Notes: generated from the sequence alone by a model not told the origin. Shown: positions 29,201-37,165, counted from the first letter of the stretch. The stretch: DNA of 64,000 nt from Flavobacterium sp. (GCF_035195345.1 NZ_CP136574.1:2347871-2411870); one strand, 5' to 3'. Numbers and translations: made by a program.

Positions 29201-31338
29201 ATGCTACGACTTATTCAGTTCGTGTAAAATATTTTAAATCAGGAGTTTGGAGTGATTATGGTAATTCATGTAATGTTATCACACCTGATGTTCCTTTGAC
29301 TAAGGTACAAACTTCTCAGTGTGGTATCACATTAGCATCTTTATCAACACAATTAACAGCAGACGCTATATCAGGTGCTCAAGCATATAGATTTGAGGTT
29401 ACCAATGGTTCAAACGTAAGAACATTTACCACAGTAAATGGATCTACACGTACTTTCCGTTTAACTGATTTAACAGGAGGTCCTACTTACGCAACAACCT
29501 ATGCTGTAAGAGTAGCTGTTATGTATAATGATGTTTGGACATCTTATGGTACATCATGTAACGTTACTACGCCTGCTTTACCATTAACTAGCGTTCAAGT
29601 ATCACAATGTGGTGTTACATTAAGTGCTTTCGATACTCCTATTTATGCTACATCAGTAATAGGTGTAACAGGATATAAATTTGAAGTAACTAATGGTGCA
29701 ACAGTAAGAACTTATACAGCACTGGATGGATTGAATTATTTTAACTTAACACAGTTGACAGGAGTAATAACTTATTCAACGGTATATAGTATAAAAGTAT
29801 CTGTCCTTAATAATGGTGAATGGAGTGCGTATGGAAGTTCATGTAATGTTACTACGCCAGACCCTTTAACTAAAATTGCAGCCGTTCATTGTGGAACAAC
29901 AGCTGCATCTTCAACTACTCGTTTTTCGGTAGATGCGATATCAGGTAATCCTACGATTTCAGCTTATCGTTTCCAAGTAATAAGAGGATCAGAAGTTAGA
30001 GAGTTTACTACAGCGAATGCAACACAAAACTATTTCCGTTTTTCTGATTTAGGCGTAAGTCCTTATGGAACTTCATATTTAGTTAAAGTTGCGGTATTAC
30101 ATAATGGAGTATGGAGAGCATATGGTGCAGGTTGTACATTGACTACACCAGCTTTACCAGCTACAAAAGTACAAGCATCTCAATGTGGTACAACTTTATC
30201 TAGTTACGGTAATACAATTTTTGCAGATGCAATATCTAACGTTAGTAGATATCGTTTTGAGATTACCAATACAGTAACAGGAGCTATAAGAGTAATTACT
30301 ACAGCAAATGGTACCGTAAGATCATTCAAATTAACAGATATGTCAGGTGGAGCTAATTTTGGCACTACTTATGCTGTTCGTGTAGCAGTAGAAAACAATG
30401 GTAATTTTGGACCTTATGGAGTTTCTTGTAATTTAACTACACCTGCCTTACCATTGAGTAAAGTTCAGTCTTCACAATGTGGTATTGTAGGAATTAGTTT
30501 TGGGACAAAAGTTTATGCTGATATAGTAGCAGGAGTTACTAAGTATAAATTTGAGGTAACACGTGGTAGTGAAGTTGGATATTATGAGACAACATCTACG
30601 ACAGATAACTTCTTCCAATTGGCTAATGTTTCAGGAATTACACGTAAATATGCTACAGCTTATACAGTAAGAGTGGCTGTTATGAATAATGGTTTATGGA
30701 GTGCTTATGGCACATCGTGTAATGTGACTACTTCATCTTTACCATTAAGTAAAGTTCAGTCATCACAATGTGGAGCAACATTGGCAGGAGGTGTAAATAC
30801 AACTATTTTTGCTGATGCAGTATCAGGAGTAGAGGCTTATCGTTTTGAAGTAGCCAATGCCAATGCATCAAATCCGTTGTATTTTACCACATCTTCGGGA
30901 TCAATAAATTCATTTAAATTAAGAGATGTTGTTGGCTTCACTGGAGTTGCAGGATCATCTTATAGAGTAAAAGTGGCATTATTGAATAATGGAGTTTGGA
31001 GTTCTTATGGATCAGTATGTAACGTAACGTTACCAGGTACAGCACCAAATACAAGAGAAATAGAGGAGGAACTTCCAACCAATACTACCATCTTTGCAGT
31101 GAAAGGGTATCCAAATCCATACAATGCGTATTTCACATTATCGTTAGATACACCGAGCGATGCGATGGTATATGTAAGAGTATTTGATATGACAGGCAAA
31201 CTAATCGAAGATAGAGAAGTTGCACCGTCATCGTTAGAGAGCTTACAACTAGGCGCAGAATGGGCATCAGGAGTTTACAATGTAATTGTAGCCCAAGATG
31301 ACCAAGTGAAAACCATTAGAATGGTTAAAAAAGAGTAA
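26203..31338 (+). CDS. T9SS-secreted protein with carbohydrate-binding-like modules
   Basis: 1711 aa. The signal peptide ends at about residue 19 (TLSFAQ). Residues 20-180 are a Trp-rich domain starting DFSGTWKM, which I associate with secreted glucan-related proteins of marine Bacteroidetes, with low certainty. A Cys-rich linker follows at about 185-208 (CNDGIQNGTETGIDCGG). Three related jelly-roll-like modules at about 219-367, 386-529 and 627-769 share motifs SDAYTN...YWGQ, LKYxNLxYQGxQ, LHxDxWTPxxxxFEVxL, WNSFDI and YxDNxYF. An MBG-like Ig repeat lies at 534-618. Three MopE-like repeats (774-920), the seven ~97-aa repeats (about 935-1617) and the T9SS sorting domain (1630-1711) follow. 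The three modules look carbohydrate-binding, but no family was confirmed. With the GH16 gene upstream this suggests binding of a glucan or capture of it at the cell surface. No catalytic residues were identified. Confidence 0.88.
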   Translation: MKKFLLIFYLMFFTLSFAQDFSGTWKMTPEASSFGVGPSQGSMQWFSNSTAVVSQRACFFDDEYVFGSDGTFQNVLGSQTWLETWQANPDGCGTPVAPHNGSNPATWAFDASNNTLTLTGVGAYLGLPKAYNGGELSNPANAPNSITYIVSAQTSSSMTLDILVNGGNWWRFKLTKSDALPTCNDGIQNGTETGIDCGGTCTACPDNTPPAPDPTIADTSAITIYSDSGTLEGTAVTVDTFRTGWSGANLTEVSLSGNNTLKYTNLGFVGIEATSNPIDASNMNRFHLDVYTPTATTFAVKLVDFGANGLYGGGDDSEHQVAFSTQVGWNSKDLLLSTFTGLTAKGHIAQIILVGTGTAYVDNIYFKYEEIQIPTTPLVAAPTPPARNAWDVISFFSDAYTNLGADFNPYWGQTTIVTQEQIQGNATMKYANLNYQGVQFNAGANVANMTKLHIDVWTPNAEAFEVFLIGGGENGFTLFPTQAGWNSFDIDMSNYAARTLTNIIQFKFVGTPFGSSTIFYDNLYFWRPESSLPPPTITSFTVPSKFVGDEPFELTAPSSDSNGTFSYTSSNTQVATIEGNIVTIIAPGTTVITATQEASSNYGSGTITASLVVSFPPPATAAPTPTISSNRVLSVFSDAYTNVANTNFFPYWGQNPTVIGSTVSIDNNSTLKYERLSYQGIQLESSVDVSDMTTLHLDMWTPNCTSFEVYLINPGIGEQKVTLIPSTSGWNSFDIALSEYTNIALNNVGQFKFVAAPGGSTVYLDNIYFSKPSYVYYVDLDGDGYDNGTEELFSSTAPQGYATTTLGSDCDDTNVDIHTAITYYVDADGDSFGSTTTALLCETTAPEGYSTNNTDCDDEDEFVWRTGSFYVDTDGDTYGAGDAVSLCYGASTPSGYAVVAGDCNNSSASVNPGATEICGNSIDDNCNGQTDEGCGTQVQSSQCGVAVASFSTNVLADLVTGATQYRFEVSRGATVYEYTNTSSNFFRFSYLTSLGFVNTYATTYSVRVKYFKSGVWSDYGNSCNVITPDVPLTKVQTSQCGITLASLSTQLTADAISGAQAYRFEVTNGSNVRTFTTVNGSTRTFRLTDLTGGPTYATTYAVRVAVMYNDVWTSYGTSCNVTTPALPLTSVQVSQCGVTLSAFDTPIYATSVIGVTGYKFEVTNGATVRTYTALDGLNYFNLTQLTGVITYSTVYSIKVSVLNNGEWSAYGSSCNVTTPDPLTKIAAVHCGTTAASSTTRFSVDAISGNPTISAYRFQVIRGSEVREFTTANATQNYFRFSDLGVSPYGTSYLVKVAVLHNGVWRAYGAGCTLTTPALPATKVQASQCGTTLSSYGNTIFADAISNVSRYRFEITNTVTGAIRVITTANGTVRSFKLTDMSGGANFGTTYAVRVAVENNGNFGPYGVSCNLTTPALPLSKVQSSQCGIVGISFGTKVYADIVAGVTKYKFEVTRGSEVGYYETTSTTDNFFQLANVSGITRKYATAYTVRVAVMNNGLWSAYGTSCNVTTSSLPLSKVQSSQCGATLAGGVNTTIFADAVSGVEAYRFEVANANASNPLYFTTSSGSINSFKLRDVVGFTGVAGSSYRVKVALLNNGVWSSYGSVCNVTLPGTAPNTREIEEELPTNTTIFAVKGYPNPYNAYFTLSLDTPSDAMVYVRVFDMTGKLIEDREVAPSSLESLQLGAEWASGVYNVIVAQDDQVKTIRMVKKE
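28522..29007 (+). repeat. Three tandem MopE-like Asp-rich repeats
   Basis: The shortest version of the repeat array in the window. Units 1-2 resemble units 3-4 of the 31533 gene at DNA level (shared block around 28630-28750 and 32770-32890). The third unit belongs to the common cassette. Confidence 0.75.
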
Positions 31339-31351
31339 GGTAGTAACACAA

Positions 31352-31370
31352 GTACTGCATAAATCAGTAC
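31352..31370 (+). other. Conserved 3'UTR hairpin, copy C
   Basis: The GTACTG...CAGTAC inverted repeat, in the same position relative to the stop codon as the other copies. Confidence 0.5.
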
Positions 31371-31396
31371 AAGTGAAACCAACTTATAAACAAGAG

Positions 31397-31426
31397 GAGG
31401 CTGTCGTAAGACAGCCTCTTTTTTTT
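31397..31426 (+). terminator. Intrinsic terminator, copy C
   Basis: GAGGCTGTC stem, GTAA loop, GACAGCCTC, then eight T, as in copy A. Confidence 0.92.
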
Positions 31427-31468
31427 GGTTAAAATATATATGTATTAGGTTAAAAAAAAATTATTAAC

Positions 31469-31484
31469 ACGAAAACGTTTTCGT
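31469..31484. promoter_or_regulatory. Perfect 16-bp palindrome, putative LacI-family operator
   Basis: ACGAAAACGTTTTCGT is perfectly self-complementary, with a central CG as in LacI-family operators. It is 48 bases before the start of the 31533 gene and matches the imperfect site before 26203, so the two genes may be co-regulated, possibly by a sugar-responsive repressor encoded elsewhere. Confidence 0.6.
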
Positions 31485-31485
31485 A

Positions 31486-31508
31486 TTTTTTTTTTTTTTT
31501 TTTTTTTT
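31486..31508 (+). repeat. Homopolymeric T23 tract in promoter region
   Basis: Twenty-three consecutive T lie between the operator-like palindrome and the start codon at 31533. A run of this length is prone to slipped-strand length change and could alter promoter geometry or the 5' leader. No such run lies before the other three cassette genes. Confidence 0.85.
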
Positions 31509-31532
31509 AATTTTAAAAAAAATTAATTTATT

Positions 31533-34500
31533 ATGAAAAATTTTAAAATTATTCTCTTTTTTATTTTATTCTTTGGTAAATTATCCATTAATAATATTTA
31601 TGCCCAAAATATTTATAATTTAGAGCCTATTCAAGTAGTGGGTCAAATGAATGGTTATAATACTGCCCCAATTTTCAATACTGAATATAGAAAATTATCT
31701 ACCAATTCTTTTAACCCTGTTGATGGTAGAGGGCAGTGGAAAAGGACTTTCTCCGTTTTTCAGAATGGTGGAAATTTTATTAATTTGAATATGAATGGAG
31801 GCGCTGGTAATGGTTTTCTTTTTATATCAGGTCCTTCAAATAATCGATGGCAAAATAAATGGGTTTTTTCTAGTATTGCTCAAGGAACCATAAATCAAGT
31901 TAATAATATAACTGCTTATAATTATGGTAATGATATGGGACTTAATTTGAGTCAACAAGGTTATTATACTTTTGTTTTTAATGACTGTGGATATACAAGT
32001 TTAAATTCTAAGTATTTTGTGAGTTTTACAACAGAATATCCCATATCTGTTTCAAATAATGGTCAGATAGTTACTGGAAATTATTGTGTTGTAGATATTA
32101 AATCAAATAAATCTCCATCTATAGAGGAAAAAATTTATGTAAGGTACAGAATTGGAGTTAATGATTTTACTTCTCAAACTCAGATTATTCAAGCTTCTGG
32201 AAATGATATTAATTGGATTGCTAATATTCCATTTCAAGATTGTAGTCAGCCAATTTATTATTATGTATTTACTAGTACAAGAACGTTATCGCAACTTATA
32301 AATGATACTGAAATTAATAAATCTTTATCCGTAATTAATTTTGATGATAACTCTGGTTCTAATTATCAATTTTCTCCGCAACCCAATTATTTTTATTCAG
32401 ATGCTGATGATGATGGTTATGGATTTGGCTTACCTATCGCCTTGTGTGAGGTAATTGCGCCAGCAGGTTATTCTACAAATAATATCGATTGTAATGATGC
32501 AGATGAAACTGTATGGCAGTCAGGATTATTATATGTAGATACAGATGGAGACGGCTATGATAATGGTTCCATATCAGTTTGTTATGGAGCTAATACACCA
32601 TTAGGATATGCAACAACAACAAACGGTACAGACTGTAACGATTCTAATTCAAACATTCATATAGCCGTAATGTATTATGTAGATGCTGATGGTGACGGAT
32701 ATGGTTCAACAGTAACAGCAATGTTATGTGAATCAACACCTCCATCAGGTTATGCATCGAACAATACAGATTGTGATGATACCAACGTAGATATCCACAC
32801 AGCTATTACTTATTATGTAGATGCAGATGGAGATGGTTTTGGTTCTACAACTACTGCTTTATTATGTGAAACAACTGCACCAGCAGGTTATGCTACAAAT
32901 AACACTGATTGTGATGACAAAGATGAATTCGTTTGGCGTACAGGCAGTTTCTATGTTGATGCAGATGCAGATACATACGGAGCAGGTCAAGTTGTTTCAT
33001 TATGTTATGGAGCTACTACACCAGCAGGTTATGCTACAACAACTAATGGTTCAGATTGTAACGATAACAATGTAAACATCCACACAGCAATCACATATTA
33101 TGTAGATGCTGATCAAGATGGTTACGGTTCAACTACAACGGCTTCATTATGTTCGTTGACAGCGCCAGAAGGTTATGCAACAAACAATACAGATTGTGAT
33201 GATACCAATGCACAAATTTGGAGAAGCGCTACATTCTATGTAGATGCAGATTCAGATGGCTATGATAGTGGATCAGCTACAGTTTGTTACGGAGCTAATA
33301 CACCAGCAGGTTATGCTACAACAACTAATGGTTCAGATTGTAATGATGCAAATGCTCAAGTATGGCGTACAGGCAGTTTCTATGTAGACACTGACGGTGA
33401 TACATACGGAGCAGGTGATGCAGTTTCATTATGTTATGGAGCAAGCACACCATCAGGATATGCAGTTGTAGCAGGAGATTGTAACGATGCTAATGCATTG
33501 GTTAATCCAGGAGCTACAGAGATTTGTGGTAACTCAATTGATGACAACTGTAATGGACAAACAGATGAGGGATGTGGAACACAAGTTCAATCTTCACAAT
33601 GTGGAGTTGCTGTTGCTTCATTCAGTACAAATGTTTTAGCTGATTTAGTTACTGGTGCTACTCAATATAGATTTGAAGTTAGTAGAGGAGCTACTGTATA
33701 TGAATATACAAATACTTCATCTAATTTCTTTAGATTTAGTTACTTAACTTCTTTAGGATTTGTAAATACTTATGCTACGACTTATTCAGTTCGTGTAAAA
33801 TATTTTAAATCAGGAGTTTGGAGTGATTATGGTAATTCATGTAATGTTATCACACCTGATGTTCCTTTGACTAAGGTACAAACTTCTCAGTGTGGTATCA
33901 CATTAGCATCTTTATCAACACAATTAACAGCAGACGCTATATCAGGTGCTCAAGCATATAGATTTGAGGTTACCAATGGTTCAAACGTAAGAACATTTAC
34001 CACAGTAAATGGATCTACACGTACTTTCCGTTTAACTGATTTAACAGGAGGTCCTACTTACGCAACAACCTATGCTGTAAGAGTAGCTGTTATGTATAAT
34101 GATGTTTGGACATCTTATGGTACATCATGTAACGTTACTACGCCTGCTTTACCATTAACTAGCGTTCAAGTATCACAATGTGGTGTTACATTAAGTGCTT
34201 TCGATACTCCTATTTATGCTACATCAGTAATAGGTGTAACAGGATATAAATTTGAAGTAACTAATGGTGCAACAGTAAGAACTTATACAGCATTGGATGG
34301 ATTGAATTATTTTAACTTAACACAGTTGACAGGAGTAATAACTTATTCAACGGTATATAGTATAAAAGTATCTGTCCTTAATAATGGTGAATGGAGTGCG
34401 TATGGAAGTTCATGTAATGTTACTACGCCAGACCCTTTAACTAAAATTGCAGCCGTTCATTGTGGAACAACAGCTGCATCTTCAACTACTCGTTTTTCGG

Positions 34501-35909
34501 TAGATGCGATATCAGGTAATCCTACGATTTCAGCTTATCGTTTCCAAGTAATAAGAGGATCAGAAGTTAGAGAGTTTACTACAGCGAATGCAACACAAAA
34601 CTATTTCCGTTTTTCTGATTTAGGCGTAAGTCCTTATGGAACTTCATATTTAGTTAAAGTTGCGGTATTACATAATGGAGTATGGAGAGCATATGGTGCA
34701 GGTTGTACATTGACTACACCAGCTTTACCAGCTACAAAAGTACAAGCATCTCAATGTGGTACAACTTTATCTAGTTACGGTAATACAATTTTTGCAGATG
34801 CAATATCTAACGTTAGTAGATATCGTTTTGAGATTACCAATACAGTAACAGGAGCTATAAGAGTAATTACTACAGCAAATGGTACCGTAAGATCATTCAA
34901 ATTAACAGATATGTCAGGTGGAGCTAATTTTGGCACTACTTATGCTGTTCGTGTAGCAGTAGAAAACAATGGTAATTTTGGACCTTATGGAGTTTCTTGT
35001 AATTTAACTACACCTGCCTTACCATTGAGTAAAGTTCAGTCTTCACAATGTGGTATTGTAGGAATTAGTTTTGGGACAAAAGTTTATGCTGATATAGTAG
35101 CAGGAGTTACTAAGTATAAATTTGAGGTAACACGTGGTAGTGAAGTTGGATATTATGAGACAACATCTACGACAGATAACTTCTTCCAATTGGCTAATGT
35201 TTCAGGAATTACACGTAAATATGCTACAGCTTATACAGTAAGAGTGGCTGTTATGAATAATGGTTTATGGAGTGCTTATGGCACATCGTGTAATGTGACT
35301 ACTTCATCTTTACCATTAAGTAAAGTTCAGTCATCACAATGTGGAGCAACATTGGCAGGAGGTGTAAATACAACTATTTTTGCTGATGCAGTATCAGGAG
35401 TAGAGGCTTATCGTTTTGAAGTAGCCAATGCCAATGCATCAAATCCGTTGTATTTTACCACATCTTCGGGATCAATAAATTCATTTAAATTAAGAGATGT
35501 TGTTGGCTTCACTGGAGTTGCAGGATCATCTTATAGAGTAAAAGTGGCATTATTGAATAATGGAGTTTGGAGTTCTTATGGATCAGTATGTAACGTAACG
35601 TTACCAGGTACAGCACCAAATACAAGAGAAATAGAGGAGGAACTTCCAACCAATACTACCATCTTTGCAGTGAAAGGGTATCCAAATCCATACAATGCGT
35701 ATTTCACATTATCGTTAGATACACCGAGCGATGCGATGGTATATGTAAGAGTATTTGATATGACAGGCAAACTAATCGAAGATAGAGAAGTTGCACCGTC
35801 ATCGTTAGAGAGCTTACAACTAGGCGCAGAATGGGCATCAGGAGTTTACAATGTAATTGTAGCCCAAGATGACCAAGTGAAAACCATTAGAATGGTTAAA
35901 AAAGAGTAA
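31533..35909 (+). CDS. T9SS-secreted surface protein with MopE-like repeats and common tail
   Basis: 1458 aa. The signal peptide ends near residue 25 (NIYAQ). Residues about 26-280 are an N-terminal beta-rich region containing GQMNGYNTAPIFNTEY, GRGQWKR and FISGPSNNRW; I do not recognise it as a named family, though it could be glycan-binding. Eight MopE-like repeats (285-680), seven ~97-aa Cys repeats (about 688-1363) and a type A T9SS sorting domain (about 1377-1458) follow. It is the only copy with GDCNDANALVNPG where the other three have a degenerate GDCNNSSASVNPG. The fifth repeat unit is a chimera of two unit types. It is presumably exported by T9SS and anchored or released at the surface; the function is unknown. 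Expression may be affected by the upstream palindrome and T23 tract. Confidence 0.9.
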   Translation: MKNFKIILFFILFFGKLSINNIYAQNIYNLEPIQVVGQMNGYNTAPIFNTEYRKLSTNSFNPVDGRGQWKRTFSVFQNGGNFINLNMNGGAGNGFLFISGPSNNRWQNKWVFSSIAQGTINQVNNITAYNYGNDMGLNLSQQGYYTFVFNDCGYTSLNSKYFVSFTTEYPISVSNNGQIVTGNYCVVDIKSNKSPSIEEKIYVRYRIGVNDFTSQTQIIQASGNDINWIANIPFQDCSQPIYYYVFTSTRTLSQLINDTEINKSLSVINFDDNSGSNYQFSPQPNYFYSDADDDGYGFGLPIALCEVIAPAGYSTNNIDCNDADETVWQSGLLYVDTDGDGYDNGSISVCYGANTPLGYATTTNGTDCNDSNSNIHIAVMYYVDADGDGYGSTVTAMLCESTPPSGYASNNTDCDDTNVDIHTAITYYVDADGDGFGSTTTALLCETTAPAGYATNNTDCDDKDEFVWRTGSFYVDADADTYGAGQVVSLCYGATTPAGYATTTNGSDCNDNNVNIHTAITYYVDADQDGYGSTTTASLCSLTAPEGYATNNTDCDDTNAQIWRSATFYVDADSDGYDSGSATVCYGANTPAGYATTTNGSDCNDANAQVWRTGSFYVDTDGDTYGAGDAVSLCYGASTPSGYAVVAGDCNDANALVNPGATEICGNSIDDNCNGQTDEGCGTQVQSSQCGVAVASFSTNVLADLVTGATQYRFEVSRGATVYEYTNTSSNFFRFSYLTSLGFVNTYATTYSVRVKYFKSGVWSDYGNSCNVITPDVPLTKVQTSQCGITLASLSTQLTADAISGAQAYRFEVTNGSNVRTFTTVNGSTRTFRLTDLTGGPTYATTYAVRVAVMYNDVWTSYGTSCNVTTPALPLTSVQVSQCGVTLSAFDTPIYATSVIGVTGYKFEVTNGATVRTYTALDGLNYFNLTQLTGVITYSTVYSIKVSVLNNGEWSAYGSSCNVTTPDPLTKIAAVHCGTTAASSTTRFSVDAISGNPTISAYRFQVIRGSEVREFTTANATQNYFRFSDLGVSPYGTSYLVKVAVLHNGVWRAYGAGCTLTTPALPATKVQASQCGTTLSSYGNTIFADAISNVSRYRFEITNTVTGAIRVITTANGTVRSFKLTDMSGGANFGTTYAVRVAVENNGNFGPYGVSCNLTTPALPLSKVQSSQCGIVGISFGTKVYADIVAGVTKYKFEVTRGSEVGYYETTSTTDNFFQLANVSGITRKYATAYTVRVAVMNNGLWSAYGTSCNVTTSSLPLSKVQSSQCGATLAGGVNTTIFADAVSGVEAYRFEVANANASNPLYFTTSSGSINSFKLRDVVGFTGVAGSSYRVKVALLNNGVWSSYGSVCNVTLPGTAPNTREIEEELPTNTTIFAVKGYPNPYNAYFTLSLDTPSDAMVYVRVFDMTGKLIEDREVAPSSLESLQLGAEWASGVYNVIVAQDDQVKTIRMVKKE
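32385..33578 (+). repeat. Eight tandem MopE-like Asp-rich repeats
   Basis: Unit 5 (about 32940-33080) begins like gene 1 unit 2 (DADADTYGAGQVVSLCYGAT) and ends like gene 1 unit 4 (TTTNGSDCNDNNV.IHTA). Units 6-8 match the last three units of genes 1 and 2. This mosaic is visible at DNA level. Confidence 0.8.
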
Positions 35910-35922
35910 GGTAGTAACACAA

Positions 35923-35941
35923 GTACTGCATAAATCAGTAC
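35923..35941 (+). other. Conserved 3'UTR hairpin, copy D
   Basis: The GTACTG...CAGTAC inverted repeat, in the same position relative to the stop codon as in copies A-C. Confidence 0.5.
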
Positions 35942-35967
35942 AAGTGAAACCAACTTATAAACAAGAG

Positions 35968-35996
35968 GAGGCTGTCGTAAGACAGCCTTTTTTTTT
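35968..35996 (+). terminator. Intrinsic terminator, copy D
   Basis: GGCTGTC/GACAGCC stem, GTAA loop and nine T. It marks the end of the surface-protein array. Confidence 0.9.
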
Positions 35997-36134
35997 GGGT
36001 TATAACTTGGCTTAATTATTTATTTTACAATAACAATCTTAAATCTAAAAAGATTGGATATTTTTACATAATGAAAAATATGTCTTACTTGTAAAAATTT
36101 TAAAATAGTTGTTATTAAATAAAAAATTTATCTT

Positions 36135-36680
36135 ATGAAATTAATTAAATATTCATTTTTTATATTATTATTTTCTTTTATGTCAGTAAGAGCTCAAAAT
36201 AATTTATTTTCATTCACTCAAAGCGGATTAACTAAATTTATTATTCAAGAGTTTAAAGACGTAAAACAGAAAGAATTGTATGAAAAAACCATGAGTTGGT
36301 TAAATCTAAATAAACAAAAGAGTAAAATTCAGCTAAACGATACAAAAAAAAACGAATTCATTTGCTTTGAAGAAGTGAAATCAAGAATTTTATGTGATAA
36401 GTATTTGGAAGATTTGAATTGTTATGATATCAGATCCACCATTCTAATTTCTTTCAATAATAATAGCTATAAGTTCGAGGTAGTTAAAATGGAAATACTA
36501 ATACAAACAAATACGGAAAGAAAATGGATGGATTTTTCAATTGAAGCGGATCATCAAAATAAGTATTTTAAAAAAAATGGGATGATAAATGCTAGATATA
36601 AAATGTATCCTAGTACGATAGAAACTATTTTTAATTCATTTAATGAAAATTTGAAAAATTATATTGTTAATTCCCATTGA
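36135..36680 (+). CDS. Small secreted hypothetical protein (DUF4468-like?)
   Basis: 181 aa with a clear signal peptide (hydrophobic core then MSVRAQ). The mature part has an alpha/beta pattern with KELYEKTMSWLN, a Cys pair region (EVKSRILCDKYLEDLNCYD), a strand pair ILISFNNNSYKFEVVKMEI and a C-terminal helix. The ELYxKtxxWln...ixF.nnxYKfev layout recalls the DUF4468/TBP-like fold proteins common in Bacteroidetes, but the match is weak and no function is assigned. It stands alone between the surface-protein array and a 500-bp gap, with no sorting domain, so it is probably periplasmic. Confidence 0.7.
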   Translation: MKLIKYSFFILLFSFMSVRAQNNLFSFTQSGLTKFIIQEFKDVKQKELYEKTMSWLNLNKQKSKIQLNDTKKNEFICFEEVKSRILCDKYLEDLNCYDIRSTILISFNNNSYKFEVVKMEILIQTNTERKWMDFSIEADHQNKYFKKNGMINARYKMYPSTIETIFNSFNENLKNYIVNSH

Positions 36681-37165
36681 GTTTTCAATTTATAGTATGT
36701 TTACTTCAGTTGTAAGGAGTTTATAACGATAAAGAGTGTAAAAAATTGAAAAAATCAAAAAGAATTTAAAACAGGTTAATGATTTTTTTAAATAGAGAGT
36801 GTTAATTTTTTTCACAGAGCTGCATCGGTATTTTTTGAAATAGATTGCTTTTAAAAAGTTATACAGAGTCCGAAGCTTCGGAAGCTACGTTATTCATAAT
36901 ACAAACTAAACTAATTAGATGGTTCATGCTGTCAAGCATCTCTTGAATATGTGATTACTAAAAAATGAACTTAGTTTTAGTAAGATTTCGAAATACTGAA
37001 GCCATAGTTTTCACCCTTTTGCCTTCAATCATCTCAGTAAACATAACTAATAAATCTAATGAAAAAAAGTAATTCCACCCCCATCACTTCGATTTTTCAT
37101 AAAATTACCCCAGCTATTTTATTAAAAATGTATCTAGAACTACTATAAACAAACTCTAAAAATAA
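36681..37165. other. About 485 bp without a convincing gene
   Basis: AT-rich DNA holding no long frame on either strand. A perfect 12-bp palindrome CCGAAGCTTCGG lies at 36870-36881. On the minus strand, between about 37054 and 36862, a short frame reads MFTEMIEGKRVKTM... with two consecutive in-frame stops, then a further 31 codons. This could be a decayed gene end, but nothing identifies it. The gap marks the junction between the surface-protein array and the polysaccharide locus. Confidence 0.5.

Larger units (their letters stand above)
28789..31426 (+). repeat. Common 3' cassette, copy C
   Basis: Constant offset of 22920 bases from copy A. It carries the Asp (G29725) and Ala (G29905) variants shared with copy D, and a private silent change C29722. 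The terminator is identical to copy A's, while the 21 bases downstream match those of copy B. Confidence 0.95.
33360..35996 (+). repeat. Common 3' cassette, copy D
   Basis: Offset of 27491 bases from copy A up to the terminator. It carries the Asp and Ala variants shared with C, plus a private difference block around 33466-33505 (encoding NDANAL instead of NNSSAS). The terminator T run is one base shorter than B's. The flank downstream is unrelated to the other copies. Confidence 0.95.

Noticed and set aside
5869..35996. The four-copy cassette as a mobile element
   Set aside because: No transposase, terminal inverted repeats or target-site duplications flank the copies, and each is fused in frame to a different gene.
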